A stretch of 63,532 bases of DNA, from positions 1 through 63,532 of the forward strand of contig JAHRYP010000012.1 of the NCBI GenBank assembly GCA_020622105.1, written 5' to 3'. Under the pieces are notes generated by a model. It was given only the letters and a program-made list of their open reading frames with translations. It was not told the origin of the DNA and made no database searches. A program made the position numbers and the translations under genes. Below, in pieces: positions 46,655 to 56,705 of the stretch; positions within the stretch are counted from its first letter, which is position 1, and the number at the start of each line of letters is the position of its first letter. The stretch is from Methylotenera sp. GTDB lineage: Bacteria; Pseudomonadota; Gammaproteobacteria; Burkholderiales; Methylophilaceae.

Positions 46655-48481
46655 TTATTCCTCCCCCAGAAAACCACCGCTCTGACGCTTCCATAATTGC
46701 GAATAGAGTCCGCCCTTAGCTAACAAGGTCTTATGGTCACCCTCTTCAATAATTGCACCCTGATCCAGCACCACTAGCCTGTCCATCGCGGCTATCGTAG
46801 ATAAACGGTGTGCAATTGCGATAACGGTCTTGCCTTGCATTAACGCATAGAGACTGCTCTGGATAACGGATTCAACTTCCGAATCCAGCGCGCTGGTGGC
46901 TTCATCCAGCACTAGTATTGGTGCGTCTTTCAGCATCACACGTGCAATGGCAATACGCTGGCGCTGGCCGCCGGAGAGCTTAACACCACGCTCACCTACA
47001 TGGGCATCGTAACCGGTGCGGCCTTTTGCATCACGCAGGTTGAGAATGAAGTCATGTGCCTCCGCACGTTTGGCGGCAGCGATCATTTCTTCCTCTGTCG
47101 CATCTGGGCGACCATAGAGAATATTGTCACGCACACTGCGGTGCAGCAAGGAGGTATCCTGTGTCACCATGCCGATATGTGCACGCAGGCTATTCTGTGT
47201 AACGGCTTTATTATCCTGACCATCAATCATGATACGGCCAGATTCAATCTCGTAAAAACGCAATAACAGATTCACAATAGTAGACTTACCGGCACCGGAA
47301 CGCCCAACCAGCCCGATTTTTTCGCCGGGTTTAATATTGAGTTCAAACTTATTCAGCAACAGATTCTGGTTGCTGTAAGCGAAATCAACCTGGTTGAAAT
47401 GTATCTGACCAGTTGTGACCTGCAAGGACATTGCATCAGGCATATCCACTACATGATGCGGTAATGAGAGCGTGTTGATGCCATCCTGCACGGTGCCCAC
47501 CTGCTCATACAGTGAAGTCATCTCCCACATCACCCAATGTGAAATACCATTAAGCCTCAAGGCCATGGCCGTAACCGCGGCAACACCACCAACACCAACC
47601 TGCCCCTTGCTCCATAACCAAAGTGCCACACCGCAGCAGCTTAAAATCAGCAGCATGTTCAACAGGTGGTTTATGGTCTCAATGCTACTGACCATGCGCA
47701 TCTGTTTATGCACGGTTCCTAAAAACTCATGCATGGCAGATTGTGCATATCCAGCCTCACGTCCTGCATGCGAAAATAGCTTCACAGTACTGATATTGGT
47801 ATAGGCATCGGTAATACGACCGGTCATCAGCGAACGCGCATCCGCCTGCTGTTGCGAAACTTTGCTTAACTTGGGTATAAAGTAAGTCAGCGCACTGGCA
47901 TACAGTGCCAGCCAGCCAAGAAATGGCCAGATAATCAGCGCGTTAAAACTACCGACTATTGCCACCATGGTCGCGAAATAAATAATCACGAATACCAGAA
48001 TATCAGCAACAATAAACCAAACATCACGCACTGCCAGTGCTGTCTGCATCACTTTGGCAGATACGCGCCCGGCAAACTCATCCTGATAGAAACCCATGCT
48101 CTGGTTAAGCATGAGTCGATGAAAGTTCCAGCGCAGACGCATAGGAAAATTACCCGCGAGCGTCTGGTGTTTCAGTAAGGTCTGCAAGCCGATAAATACG
48201 GTGCTGAATATCAAAGCGCCAGCCAACAGCAATAAATGATTTTTTTCCTGTACCCACAATTGGTCAGGCTGAACTTTGCTCAGCCAATCCACTATTTTGC
48301 CCATCATTGCAAATAATAGCGCTTCAAATGCACCGATCACAGCGGTCAGCAAGGTCATTGCCAAAATATATGGACGCATCCCTGCGGTGCAGCCCCAGGC
48401 AAATGCCCAGAAACTTTTGGAAGTTACCTGAATAGGCTGGCTAGGAAATGGATTGACTAGATTTTCAAACCAGCGAAACAT
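46655..48481 (-). CDS. ABC exporter (fused permease-ATPase)
   Basis: A half-transporter of about 608 residues. Six membrane helices (to ~350) precede a nucleotide-binding domain with Walker A GLVGRSGAGKSTIVN, signature LSGGQRQRIAIARVML and Walker B PILVLDEATSALDSE, ending in the H-loop IAIAHRLSTIA. It resembles MsbA and multidrug exporters; the substrate is unknown. I chose the ATG at 48481; an in-frame TTG at 48490 abuts the ispF stop. It is the third gene after ispD-ispF, close enough for one transcript. Confidence 0.92.
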   Translation of the reverse strand: MFRWFENLVNPFPSQPIQVTSKSFWAFAWGCTAGMRPYILAMTLLTAVIGAFEALLFAMMGKIVDWLSKVQPDQLWVQEKNHLLLLAGALIFSTVFIGLQTLLKHQTLAGNFPMRLRWNFHRLMLNQSMGFYQDEFAGRVSAKVMQTALAVRDVWFIVADILVFVIIYFATMVAIVGSFNALIIWPFLGWLALYASALTYFIPKLSKVSQQQADARSLMTGRITDAYTNISTVKLFSHAGREAGYAQSAMHEFLGTVHKQMRMVSSIETINHLLNMLLILSCCGVALWLWSKGQVGVGGVAAVTAMALRLNGISHWVMWEMTSLYEQVGTVQDGINTLSLPHHVVDMPDAMSLQVTTGQIHFNQVDFAYSNQNLLLNKFELNIKPGEKIGLVGRSGAGKSTIVNLLLRFYEIESGRIMIDGQDNKAVTQNSLRAHIGMVTQDTSLLHRSVRDNILYGRPDATEEEMIAAAKRAEAHDFILNLRDAKGRTGYDAHVGERGVKLSGGQRQRIAIARVMLKDAPILVLDEATSALDSEVESVIQSSLYALMQGKTVIAIAHRLSTIAAMDRLVVLDQGAIIEEGDHKTLLAKGGLYSQLWKRQSGGFLGEE

Positions 48482-48490
48482 AATATCCAA

Positions 48491-48964
48491 TCAAAATGGC
48501 TTAATAATACAAACAGCCTCAGCCGCAATACCTTCACCGCGCCCGGTGAAACCGAGTTTTTCTGTAGTAGTTGCTTTTACATTAATCTGCGATAACTCAA
48601 CTTCGCAGTCACTAGCTATGTTTGCACACATCCGGGCTGTATACGGGCTTAATTTAGGCGCCTCACAAATCACGGTAGCGTCTAGATTACCCACAGCAAA
48701 ACCCTTATCCTTGAGCAAACCAACCACATGCCGTAATAACTGTCGTGAATCAATGCCTTTGTAGCGCATGTCGCTAGGCGGAAAGTGCTTGCCGATATCG
48801 CCCAATGCCGCCGCACCCAGCAGTGCATCACAAATGGCATGTAGCAATACATCTGCATCCGAATGCCCATCAAGACCTTTATCATGTGGAATATCTACAC
48901 CACCGATAATACATTTACGCCCGGCAACCAGCGCGTGTACATCAAAACCATGACCTATTCTCAT
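48491..48964 (-). CDS. ispF: 2-C-methyl-D-erythritol 2,4-cyclodiphosphate synthase
   Basis: A 157-residue MEP-pathway cyclase. The zinc ligands are in [11 protein letters not shown] (Asp-x-His) and [22 protein letters not shown]. The C-terminal motif [20 protein letters not shown] is intact. The ATG overlaps the ispD stop (TAATG, 1 base), indicating translational coupling. Confidence 0.98.
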   Translation of the reverse strand: MRIGHGFDVHALVAGRKCIIGGVDIPHDKGLDGHSDADVLLHAICDALLGAAALGDIGKHFPPSDMRYKGIDSRQLLRHVVGLLKDKGFAVGNLDATVICEAPKLSPYTARMCANIASDCEVELSQINVKATTTEKLGFTGRGEGIAAEAVCIIKPF

Positions 48965-49653
48965 TATGAGAGTTCCTTTTGCATCAAAACTTCCATCAAC
49001 GCGATATCCTGCGGATAAGTAACTTTCATATTTCGCAATGAACCCGTGACCAGCTTAGGCTGCAGTCCCAAAGCCTCCACCGCCTGCGCTTCATCCGTAG
49101 GTGCTCCATCAAAACTCGCCAATGCTTTTTGCAGCAAATTAAAACGGAACATCTGCGGCGTCTGCGCCTGCCATAAGGCTTCTCTAGGAATTGTTTTTTC
49201 CACCCGCTGGTCAGCATTTGACAGCTTGAGGGTATCCGCCAGCGGTAATGCCAGCAAACCGCCGACATCATCATGCTCAAGTGTGTCCAATAACTGATTC
49301 AATAATGATGTTGTCAGCCCGGGACGCGCTGCATCATGTACCAAAATCCAGTCATCTTCCGCTACATTCGGCTGCATGGCTTTCAACGTATTAAGTACGG
49401 TCTGCGCGCGCGTATCGCCGCCGGTGTAATGCAGATTCAGCCGGCTATTGCTATCCAATGTCAGGCTACGCCAGAAAAAATCTTCTGCACTCAATGCGAG
49501 ATTGATAGTTGCAATACGCGGGCAGCTAAAAAACGTTTGAATACAGTGTGAAACAATTGGTTTGCCACATAAAGGCAGGTATTGTTTTGGTATGGCGGTA
49601 GCCATGCGATTACCAGCGCCAGCGGCTGGGATAATAATGTGAAAACGCGCCAT
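48964..49653 (-). CDS. ispD: 2-C-methyl-D-erythritol 4-phosphate cytidylyltransferase
   Basis: A 229-residue MEP-pathway nucleotidyltransferase that makes CDP-methylerythritol. The CTP-binding loop is [22 protein letters not shown], and the second motif is [12 protein letters not shown], followed by [11 protein letters not shown]. It is the first gene of ispD-ispF-ABC exporter, divergent from the GGDEF-EAL gene. Confidence 0.97.
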   Translation of the reverse strand: MARFHIIIPAAGAGNRMATAIPKQYLPLCGKPIVSHCIQTFFSCPRIATINLALSAEDFFWRSLTLDSNSRLNLHYTGGDTRAQTVLNTLKAMQPNVAEDDWILVHDAARPGLTTSLLNQLLDTLEHDDVGGLLALPLADTLKLSNADQRVEKTIPREALWQAQTPQMFRFNLLQKALASFDGAPTDEAQAVEALGLQPKLVTGSLRNMKVTYPQDIALMEVLMQKELS

Positions 49654-49890
49654 ATTTAAAATCTAAGCATGATGGAATAATAGTTTAATTCTAACATGTC
49701 ACCCCATACTCATCCCCACTATTAGTATTCACTAAATAGCAGCGTGATCAATTAATTCGCACCGGATAATTTAATAAAAAATAATTACATCCAACTACAT
49801 AAGCAATGCAATTACTCCTATCAATAGCAGTTATCCATTTGATTATTAGTTATGTTTTCAAACTAGCTACTGGATTTTATTAGTTAGTGT

Positions 49891-52854
49891 ATGATTTATC
49901 ATGTGAATACCAATATGTTATTTAAAACATCTCAGGACACCCGCTACACACAACGCCTCCTGCCATGGCTGATTTTAGGAATCGGCCTTGTTATCACCTA
50001 TCTGCTGCAAAATATTGCATACCAGACAAACCTCAAGAATGTTCATGAGCGCTTCGAGTTTCGCGCCAATGAAATTGTCAGTAACATAGAATCCCGCATC
50101 GAAAGCTATAAAATAGTTTTGCTTGGTGCAAAAGGACTTTTCTTATCATCCCAAAACGTTGAACGTAACGAATTTCGCGAATACGTTCGGCAGCTTAATC
50201 TGGCACAAAGTTATCCTGGCATTCAGGGCGTAGGCTTTTCCCTGTTAATAGAGCCGGAAGACCTGGCAGCACACACGCAAAAAATACGAAATGAAGGCTT
50301 CCCAGACTATACGATACGGCCTGGTGGCAATCGCGATGTGTATACATCCATCGTCTACCTTGAGCCTTTTGACTGGCGCAATCAACGCGCATTCGGTTAC
50401 GACATGTTCTCAGAGCCAATGCGACGTAAGGCTATGCAACAGGCGCGTGATACAAATAACATTATCACTTCAGGCAAGGTAACACTGGTACAGGAAACTG
50501 AAAGAAATACACAGCCCGGATTTTTAATGTATCTGCCGGTGTATCATCACGACAAACTCAATACTACCTTAGATGAACGTCGAGAAAATATTCTTGGCTG
50601 GGTATATGCACCATTCCGTATGCACGACCTGATGCGTGGCATTATGGGTCCTCACTTCGGCGAAATTGGTAACAGCATTGCCTTTGACATTTATGATGGA
50701 AACACACCGGCACCTGAAAACCTCATGTACGATTTTGAGTCGCAAACCGGAACTCCGGGTCGCGATCAAGAACCGGTATTTAGTACACTCAAACGTGTTG
50801 ATATCGGTGGCCACAGCTGGACCATTACGGTTCGTTCCCTACCTGCTTTAGAGTCCAAACTTGAATATAAAAATGCTGAATATATCGCCATATCTGGGGT
50901 AATCGTCAGCCTGCTCACAGCGTTAATCGTGTGGCTATTATTAAACGGCCGCGAGCGCGCCTTCGCTACAGCCAAAATCATGACTCAGGAGTTAAGGTCC
51001 AGCGAAGCACATACCAGCAGGCTTAATCGGGCCCTCAAACTACTCAGTGATTGCAACATGGCGATGCTCAGAGCTGAAAATGAACAGCTTTTACTGAAAG
51101 AAATATGTCAGATGATTGTCGACAAAGGTGGCTATTTAATGGCATGGGTAGGTTATGCACAACATGATGAGTATAAAACAGTACAGCCTATGGCAGAAGC
51201 CGGGGATGTAGATGACTACCTGGATAGCATCAACGTCAGCTGGGGTGACAATGAGTATGGGCAGGGTCCTACCGGAGTTGCCATCAGAACCGGCCTTACC
51301 GACATAAATCAGGACTATCTAAATGGTCCGCGTATGACTCCTTGGCGAGAAAGTGCGCTTAGGCGCGGTTATCAGTCAAGTATTTCCATACCCTTGTTAA
51401 ACAGTAAAGGTGCTTTAGGTGCACTCACGATTTATGCTGCCCAGCCGTTTGCTTTCTCCAAAGATGAAGTTGAGCTTTTAGAGGAACTGGCCGCCGATCT
51501 GACTTATGGCATCACAACACTACGCACGCGTGCAGAACACAAGCTTAGCGAAGATAAAATTACATTTTTGGCATACCATGACACGCTAACAAAACTGCCG
51601 AATCAACTTCTTTTCTGCAAATATTTCAATGAGTTAAGTGAGAGTGCGCAACAACAGCAGATTAAGATCGGTGTTGTATTGCTAGATCTGGATAATTTCA
51701 AACATGTGAATGACGCGCTTGGGCATAGCGCTGGGGATCAGCTACTGATATTGGTCAAAGAAAGGTTGATAAATAACCTGCATGAAACTGATAAATTGAG
51801 TCGTATCGACAGCGACAAATTCGTACTACTATTAAATGACATTCCAGATAATGGTCGCTTCGCTTCAACAATACAAAATATCATCAATATATTTACTCAG
51901 CCTTTTGAAGTCGAGACCAATATTATCGACACAACTGCCAGCATCGGCATCAGTATTTTCCCGAATGATGGTTCTGACTGGAACATCCTACTCAAAAAAG
52001 CCAATATTGCGCTGACTCATGCGAAGGATAATGGCCGAAACATCTATCAATTCTTTACTGAACAAATGAATCTGGATATACAAGAACAGATGGAGTTACA
52101 AAGCCAGTTGCATAACGCGCTGAAAAATCAGGAGTTACAACTCTACTACCAAGCGCAGGTAAGTATGACAGATCATAGTGTTACAGGTTTTGAAGCACTG
52201 CTGCGCTGGCAGCATCCGCAAAAAGGCATGATACCTCCGACCAAATTTATTCCTTTGGCAGAACGTAGCGGTCTAATTGTTCCTATTGGTGAATGGGTGC
52301 TCAATGAAGCATGCAGACAAGCAAAAGTCTGGCTCGATCACGGGTATCCGCTGGTGATGGCGGTTAATCTATCCAGCATACAGTTCAAGCGTGGCAACCT
52401 GCTGGAAACTATTGCCGCTGCGCTCAAAAACACAGGGCTACCAGCGCATATGCTAGAACTTGAACTTACAGAATCCATATTATTGGAAAATGTTGATAGT
52501 GTAATGAATAATATACAGAATCTTAAAAATATGGGCGTCAAACTCTCTATTGATGATTTTGGAACCGGCTACTCCAGTTTATCGTACCTGAAACGACTGG
52601 CTATCGACAAACTAAAAATCGATCAGTCTTTCATTGCCGATCTCGCTACAAATTCTGATGATAAAGCAATTGTCGACACGATTATTCAACTGGGCCATTC
52701 ACTGCAGTTAACCGTCATTGCCGAGGGGGTTGAAAACACTGCGCAACTGGCATTACTCAAAGAATATGGCTGCAACGAAGCTCAAGGCTATTATTTCAGC
52801 AGACCTGTTCCTGCTATTGAGGCTGAGACGCTTCTCAGCAAAAAACTGTCGTAA
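49891..52854 (+). CDS. CHASE-GAF-GGDEF-EAL c-di-GMP phosphodiesterase (degenerate GGDEF)
   Basis: Membrane sensor of 987 residues. Order: membrane helix (~25-45), periplasmic CHASE domain (to ~300; FEFRANEIVSNIESRIESYK), second helix (~330-350), GAF domain (~390-540; WRESALRRGYQSSISIPLL), GGDEF domain (~555-715), EAL domain (from ~730). The GGDEF site reads DSDKF at residues 640-644, so synthase activity should be lost. The EAL domain is complete: EALLRWQHP (from 768), ELTESILLEN, DDFGTGYSSLSYLKRL, VIAEGVEN. It should therefore hydrolyse c-di-GMP. It is monocistronic. Confidence 0.94.
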   Translation: MIYHVNTNMLFKTSQDTRYTQRLLPWLILGIGLVITYLLQNIAYQTNLKNVHERFEFRANEIVSNIESRIESYKIVLLGAKGLFLSSQNVERNEFREYVRQLNLAQSYPGIQGVGFSLLIEPEDLAAHTQKIRNEGFPDYTIRPGGNRDVYTSIVYLEPFDWRNQRAFGYDMFSEPMRRKAMQQARDTNNIITSGKVTLVQETERNTQPGFLMYLPVYHHDKLNTTLDERRENILGWVYAPFRMHDLMRGIMGPHFGEIGNSIAFDIYDGNTPAPENLMYDFESQTGTPGRDQEPVFSTLKRVDIGGHSWTITVRSLPALESKLEYKNAEYIAISGVIVSLLTALIVWLLLNGRERAFATAKIMTQELRSSEAHTSRLNRALKLLSDCNMAMLRAENEQLLLKEICQMIVDKGGYLMAWVGYAQHDEYKTVQPMAEAGDVDDYLDSINVSWGDNEYGQGPTGVAIRTGLTDINQDYLNGPRMTPWRESALRRGYQSSISIPLLNSKGALGALTIYAAQPFAFSKDEVELLEELAADLTYGITTLRTRAEHKLSEDKITFLAYHDTLTKLPNQLLFCKYFNELSESAQQQQIKIGVVLLDLDNFKHVNDALGHSAGDQLLILVKERLINNLHETDKLSRIDSDKFVLLLNDIPDNGRFASTIQNIINIFTQPFEVETNIIDTTASIGISIFPNDGSDWNILLKKANIALTHAKDNGRNIYQFFTEQMNLDIQEQMELQSQLHNALKNQELQLYYQAQVSMTDHSVTGFEALLRWQHPQKGMIPPTKFIPLAERSGLIVPIGEWVLNEACRQAKVWLDHGYPLVMAVNLSSIQFKRGNLLETIAAALKNTGLPAHMLELELTESILLENVDSVMNNIQNLKNMGVKLSIDDFGTGYSSLSYLKRLAIDKLKIDQSFIADLATNSDDKAIVDTIIQLGHSLQLTVIAEGVENTAQLALLKEYGCNEAQGYYFSRPVPAIEAETLLSKKLS

Positions 52855-52903
52855 GCGCAGTTACAAGAAGAACTTGTGTTCGTGAATAACAAAATGAGAA
52901 CAC

Positions 52904-53809
52904 TCACTCCTGATCCCAGTAAGGATCATCACCAAAACGCTCAACCAGGAAATCAACAAACGCTCGAATTTTGATTGGCAAATTTCGTTTGGGCAAATAT
53001 AGCGCATACACTTGCTGTTTGGTCGGAATATACTCTGACAGCACTGACTTTAAACGTTTAGCCTGCAAATCTTTACCGATAATAAATGTGGGTAACAACG
53101 CAATACCAAATCCGCTCAATACGACTTGTGATAATGCTTCATCATCATTGATCCGCAATTTACCGGAAACAGAAATTGCAACCTCTCTGTCAGGCCCGGT
53201 AAAACGCCATAAACCGCGGTCACCCGAGTGTATATAGTCCAAGCAGTTATGTTTAACCAAATCTTCGGGAGATTGCGGTATGCCGAACTCCTGAAAGTAA
53301 GCCGGAGTTGCACATAAACGGCGGCGAATAGGCGCCAGCTTTCTGGCTACAAGTGCCTGCGGTAAATCACTCATCACAGAAATTGCGACGTCATAGCCCT
53401 CCTCCGCCAGATCAACAATCTTGTCTGTAATTGTCATATCAATATCCAGCTCAGGGTAACGGCGCAGAAAATCGCCAACTGCCGGGGCAATATGCAGCGT
53501 TCCAAACGCGACACTAGCAGCAATCTTGAGCACCCCACGTGGCTGCGCATTCAGGTTATCAATCATCTGGTGCGCTTCATCTGCCTCATAACCAATACGC
53601 GTGCAGTATTCAAAAAAAGAGGCACCCACCTCTGTCAGGCTTAAATGCCGCGTGTTTCTATTAAGTAAACTGGCACCCAATGCCTGCTCCAATTTAGCAA
53701 CAGATTTACTGACAGATGATCTGGAGACATTAAGCTTTCTAGCCGCAGCCGAAAAGCTTTGTTCATTCACTACCTGTGCAAAAATAATCATTAAATTTAA
53801 ATCATACAT
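52904..53809 (-). CDS. LysR-family transcriptional regulator
   Basis: A 301-residue regulator. The N-terminal winged HTH reads SFSAAARKLNVSRSSVSKSVAKLEQALGA and TRHLSLTEVGASFFEYC. The C-terminal ligand-binding domain follows. The sequence resembles the subgroup with DvhR/AaeR-type regulators (VARKLAPIRRRLCATPAYF). The 121-base gap separates it from the divergent rnk-like gene, which could be its target, but this is weak inference. Confidence 0.92.
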   Translation of the reverse strand: MYDLNLMIIFAQVVNEQSFSAAARKLNVSRSSVSKSVAKLEQALGASLLNRNTRHLSLTEVGASFFEYCTRIGYEADEAHQMIDNLNAQPRGVLKIAASVAFGTLHIAPAVGDFLRRYPELDIDMTITDKIVDLAEEGYDVAISVMSDLPQALVARKLAPIRRRLCATPAYFQEFGIPQSPEDLVKHNCLDYIHSGDRGLWRFTGPDREVAISVSGKLRINDDEALSQVVLSGFGIALLPTFIIGKDLQAKRLKSVLSEYIPTKQQVYALYLPKRNLPIKIRAFVDFLVERFGDDPYWDQE

Positions 53810-53894
53810 AGCATTATTGTAGCGCTATAGGAAACAGTCATGTGCATTTGCAAGTACTTATTTATTTTGCTCAAGCACATTATCATTCATGCCT

Positions 53895-53924
53895 GCTCAG
53901 TCGAGATGCTGAGCAATTTTTTTT
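53895..53924 (+). promoter_or_regulatory. Terminator-like hairpin in the rnk-like leader
   Basis: GCTCAG (53895-53900) and CTGAGC (53909-53914) pair around an 8-base loop, followed by AA and a run of eight T residues. It ends six bases before the ATG at 53931. The gene to its left is divergent, so it does not terminate that gene; it lies in the 5' leader of the next one. Confidence 0.6.
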
Positions 53925-53942
53925 GAAGTTATGGATATCAAT

Positions 53943-54302
53943 ATGGAATTAGAAAAGTTAATCATTTCAGAACAGGACTACGCACGACTGTCAAAACTAA
54001 GAGATAGCGAAATCCTGGAAGATGAACTAAGCCGAGCCGTTTTAGTGCCTTCTGATCAAGTGCCGGCAAATGTTGTAAAAATGTACTCACGCGTCACCTA
54101 TGTAGATGAAAGTAACGGCGCAACCAGAGATGTAGATCTAGTCTACCCGGAAGAAGCGGATTCAAGCGCAGGGAAAATTTCTGTACTTTCACCAGTGGGC
54201 TCAGCCCTCCTGGGATTGGAAGTAGGACAAACCATTGAATGGCTGTTTCCGAACCATCAGTCAAGATTACTAAGAGTCATTAACGTCATGCATACGACCT
54301 GA
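53943..54302 (+). CDS. Rnk-like GreA/GreB C-terminal domain protein
   Basis: A 119-residue protein (123 from the ATG at 53931) matching Rnk, the regulator of nucleoside diphosphate kinase. The N-terminal helical part (IISEQDYARLSKLRD) is short; the FKBP-like Gre C-terminal domain reads SRVTYVDESNGATRDVDLVYPEEAD and ISVLSPVGSALLGLEVGQTIEW. Rnk binds RNA polymerase but cannot cleave like Gre. The ATG at 53943 has GGA seven bases upstream. A terminator-like hairpin lies in its leader. Confidence 0.82.
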   Translation: MELEKLIISEQDYARLSKLRDSEILEDELSRAVLVPSDQVPANVVKMYSRVTYVDESNGATRDVDLVYPEEADSSAGKISVLSPVGSALLGLEVGQTIEWLFPNHQSRLLRVINVMHTT

Positions 54303-54329
54303 CAGTAATTTAGCTGCAAATTTTCCCAA

Positions 54330-54773
54330 TTGAAACACAGGACACTGATTATCTCTGAAAACCAGCACTTGACTGATAGCATCGAAATGCTATTTTTAGA
54401 CAAGGGCTGGCTAGCTAAAAGCATGCCTACCCGTTTACTCTTTGGGCAAGGCAGCGCATCCATGATGGATTCTCACTGCGCTATATTTGTGATAGACCAT
54501 CATTTCCGTAAAGACTTTAGCGGGCTGGTTGCTGAAATGAGTGCAATGATTAAAAACGCTTCAGCTCACACCGCTATTTATTTGTTATTCGAGCATGACG
54601 AAGACGCATTATTTTCAACGTGGCTCACTCACGTTAAAAGGACGTTTAAATCTGCCATTGACCAGACAAGCCTGCATAATGCAATACAGAATATCGTCTA
54701 CACTGAATCCCGCGAGACCCATGAGTCAATGCTTACAATGATGAGTGCGCATTCTGAACTTTTAAATAGGTAA
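54330..54773 (+). CDS. Putative stand-alone receiver-like protein
   Basis: A 147-residue protein of no family I can name with certainty. Its pattern resembles a response-regulator receiver: strand 1 TLIISENQ (Ser-Glu in place of the acidic pair), strand 3 AIFVIDHH with an Asp in the phosphoacceptor place, strand 4 AIYLLFEHDED, and KSAIDQTSLHNAIQNIV in the place of the Lys-Pro motif. The start is unclear: TTG at 54330 is the only one that keeps strand 1. It is 27 bases after the rnk-like gene and its end overlaps the convergent LysR gene by 12 bases. Confidence 0.55.
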   Translation: MKHRTLIISENQHLTDSIEMLFLDKGWLAKSMPTRLLFGQGSASMMDSHCAIFVIDHHFRKDFSGLVAEMSAMIKNASAHTAIYLLFEHDEDALFSTWLTHVKRTFKSAIDQTSLHNAIQNIVYTESRETHESMLTMMSAHSELLNR

Positions 54774-55694
54774 GAACGATTTTATTACGCCACGCCAGAG
54801 CCGATCAGTCAAACCGGGAGCCTTCATTTTATCAATCCACCATTTCAAGCCAGCACCCTCTTCGCCACTCCGCCACGCCAGATAATGCAGCTCCGGCTGC
54901 CTTGGCTCTTCTACCTGTTTTTCAATGAGCAATCCTTTTTTAATCGCATCACGCGCCAATGGCTCAGGTAAAAAACCAAAACCAAGACCTGCCAGCTGAA
55001 ACTCATATTTGGTGCGCATATCCGGTAGTGTCAAAGTGTCCTGCCCAAACAGTAAACCCACGGTACGTGGCTGCATTTTGCGTACACTATCGCTGACTGC
55101 AATTGCTTTGTACTGGTAAAGCTCTGCCTTGCCAAGTGGCTTATCAATTGCTGCAAGCGGATGCTGCGGAGCAACCGCAAATACAAACTGAGTCGCGCCA
55201 ATGATCTCGGCATTATATCCGCCACCAGCTGGCCCTGCCCCTGCTGCGCCAACCAGCAGATCGACTCTTCGATCCAGTAAAGCCTCCCAACTACCTGACA
55301 AGGTTTCCTCGGCGAACCTTAATCGCGTCAGGTTGGCTACTTTATAAAACTCTGTGACTTCTTCTATCAAGGCTGTTGGTGAAAAAACAGAATCCATGCA
55401 AATAGTCAGCTCAGTTTCCCAACCCGAAGCCACGCGCCGCACCCTGTGCTCAAGATCCTCTGCAGCTTTCAGCAGGTAGCGCCCTTCTTTTAGCAGCTCC
55501 TTACCCGCAATGGTAAGTGTCACTTTAGGCCCTTGACGTACAAATACCTGTACGCCCAGATCCTGTTCCAGCTTACTGACAGTGTATGAAATGGTTGAAG
55601 GCACTTTATGCAATTCGGTACCGGCACCGGCAAACGTACCGCAGCGGTCAATTGCATCAAGAATCAATAATGAATCAAGGCTTATTCTAAACAT
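54762..55694 (-). CDS. LysR-family regulator, divergent from pirin
   Basis: A 310-residue LysR regulator. The HTH reads TFAGAGTELHKVPSTISYTVSKLEQDLGV with RQGPKVTLTIAGKELLKEG. The effector domain is complete. It is divergent from the pirin gene over 177 bases, and LysR-pirin pairs of this type are common, so it probably controls that gene. A palindrome TTCATATGAA (55733-55742) lies in the shared region. Confidence 0.93.
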   Translation of the reverse strand: MFRISLDSLLILDAIDRCGTFAGAGTELHKVPSTISYTVSKLEQDLGVQVFVRQGPKVTLTIAGKELLKEGRYLLKAAEDLEHRVRRVASGWETELTICMDSVFSPTALIEEVTEFYKVANLTRLRFAEETLSGSWEALLDRRVDLLVGAAGAGPAGGGYNAEIIGATQFVFAVAPQHPLAAIDKPLGKAELYQYKAIAVSDSVRKMQPRTVGLLFGQDTLTLPDMRTKYEFQLAGLGFGFLPEPLARDAIKKGLLIEKQVEEPRQPELHYLAWRSGEEGAGLKWWIDKMKAPGLTDRLWRGVIKSFLPI

Positions 55695-55871
55695 TCGAAT
55701 TTTTCGATGATAGGTTGATAATTTTTCCGTTTTTCATATGAAATATATCAGTTCATAATGCATATCACATCAGCGTAACGTCATTAATTAAACAATAGTT
55801 ATGTTTTAAATTATCGCACATAGCGCAATAACGACCCAAATTATAAGATTCAGAAACAGGAGTAATTCATC

Positions 55872-56573
55872 ATGTTACAGGTGCTTAAAAGTAGTCAGCG
55901 CGGTTCAGCAGATCATGGATGGCTGCAATCAAATCATTCATTCTCATTCGGCCATTACTACAACCCGAATGAAATGGGTTTTGGGCCGCTGCTAGTGATC
56001 AACGAAGACAGAGTGCAGCCGTCACGAGGTTTCGGTACGCATAGTCACGACAACATGGAAATTATCAGCTACGTGCTGAGTGGCGCACTAGAACACAAAG
56101 ACAGCATGGGTAACGGCTCCGTGATTCGTTACGGCGATGTACAGAGAATGAGTGCCGGCACTGGGGTGCAGCATAGTGAATTTAACCATTCCAGTACCGA
56201 GCGCGTGCACTTTTTGCAAATATGGATTACACCTGACGTGACCGGCATTGAACCTGGCTATGAAGAAAAACATTTTGATACCGCATCAAAAACAGGCGGC
56301 CTGCGCCTGATTGCCTCAGCTGATGGTAGAGACGGCTCAGTGCTGATTCATCAGGATGCAAAAATATTCGCATCGATATTGAATGCTGATGACCATGTGA
56401 AATATGAGTTGGCGCCAACACGCGCAGCATACGTGCACCTGATACGTGGCCAAGCTGAAGTCAATGGGATTCAATTAAGCACTGGTGATGCACTCAGAAT
56501 TAGCGAAGAGTCACTGATTGCATTTAAAAACGCGGCTGATGCAGAACTGCTGTTATTCGACCTGTCTTATTAA
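55872..56573 (+). CDS. Pirin-family protein (YhhW-like bicupin)
   Basis: A 233-residue bicupin. The N-terminal cupin has the pirin signature HSFSFGHYYNPNEMGFGPL and the metal ligands in GFGTHSHDNMEIISYVLSG and SAGTGVQHSEFNHS (two His, His and Glu). YhhW-type pirins show quercetinase activity in vitro; the natural substrate is unknown. An AGGAG ribosome site is upstream. It is probably controlled by the divergent LysR gene. Confidence 0.94.
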   Translation: MLQVLKSSQRGSADHGWLQSNHSFSFGHYYNPNEMGFGPLLVINEDRVQPSRGFGTHSHDNMEIISYVLSGALEHKDSMGNGSVIRYGDVQRMSAGTGVQHSEFNHSSTERVHFLQIWITPDVTGIEPGYEEKHFDTASKTGGLRLIASADGRDGSVLIHQDAKIFASILNADDHVKYELAPTRAAYVHLIRGQAEVNGIQLSTGDALRISEESLIAFKNAADAELLLFDLSY

Positions 56574-56705
56574 CATTTTCATATATATTTAATTAATTAT
56601 CTTTAAACTTATAAGCAATTAAAAGCGGCGACGTTTTAAACGACAGCTCCCAAGGAACTATTCCTGGGATTTGTTATTCATTAATAAATAACTGGGGTGA
56701 AATGC

